This document shows positions 14,899-14,912 of a DNA stretch of 14,912 nt, piece after piece. Under the pieces are notes generated by a model. That model saw only the letters and a program-made list of their open reading frames with translations, was not told where the DNA came from and ran no database searches. Within the stretch, counting starts at the first letter, position 1; each line of letters starts with the position of its first letter. Both the position numbers and the translations under genes were made by a program. The DNA is from Phenylobacterium sp. (lineage in GTDB: Bacteria > Pseudomonadota > Alphaproteobacteria > Caulobacterales > Caulobacteraceae): NCBI GenBank assembly GCA_019264505.1, contig JAHUZY010000333.1, positions 1 through 14,912 on the forward strand, read 5' to 3'.

Positions 14899-14912
14899 AC
14901 AGACCTACAGGT

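Overview
This is a very G+C-rich window with tightly packed genes, short intergenic gaps and stop/start overlaps. The protein set and the FNR/FixK-type boxes suggest an aerobic to microaerobic alphaproteobacterium, plausibly of the Caulobacter/Phenylobacterium type. That placement is an inference from style and gene content; there is no rRNA or other marker gene here. No tRNA, IS element, CRISPR array or prophage gene was seen. Every protein reads through without a frameshift.

Left part (61-6127): a divergent catabolic-looking cluster. On the minus strand, a TauD/TfdA-type 2-oxoglutarate/Fe(II) dioxygenase (896-1753) is followed after one base by a short-chain dehydrogenase (61-894). On the plus strand, a Rieske oxygenase alpha subunit (2017-3225) overlaps by 4 bp a LigB/DODA-type extradiol dioxygenase (3222-4037). 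An acetamidase/formamidase-family hydrolase (4064-5155) follows, then an AraC-family regulator with a TTG start (5165-6127). The 263-bp divergent region holds an unusual stack of dyad symmetries. Three oxygen-activating enzymes, a dehydrogenase, an amide hydrolase and a regulator together suggest degradation of an aromatic, possibly nitrogen-containing, compound. The substrate cannot be read from sequence.

Middle (6134-7045): a stand-alone ribokinase-like PfkB sugar kinase on the minus strand, converging on the AraC gene with a 6-bp gap. A 20-bp perfect dyad lies upstream of it.

Right part (7122-14832): a low-oxygen respiration module. On the minus strand lie cydA, cydB, cydX (a 40-aa subunit gene) and then hemN. 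On the plus strand, divergent from cydA, are cydD and cydC, overlapping by 4 bp. CydAB-X is the cytochrome bd quinol oxidase, CydDC is the ABC exporter needed to assemble it, and HemN is the oxygen-independent haem-synthesis enzyme. FNR/FixK-type boxes lie in the cydA-cydD divergent region and just upstream of hemN, so all six genes are probably induced together when oxygen falls. A perfect 13-bp inverted repeat follows cydC at the right edge, and a 9-bp GC-rich hairpin lies downstream of the dehydrogenase at the left edge.
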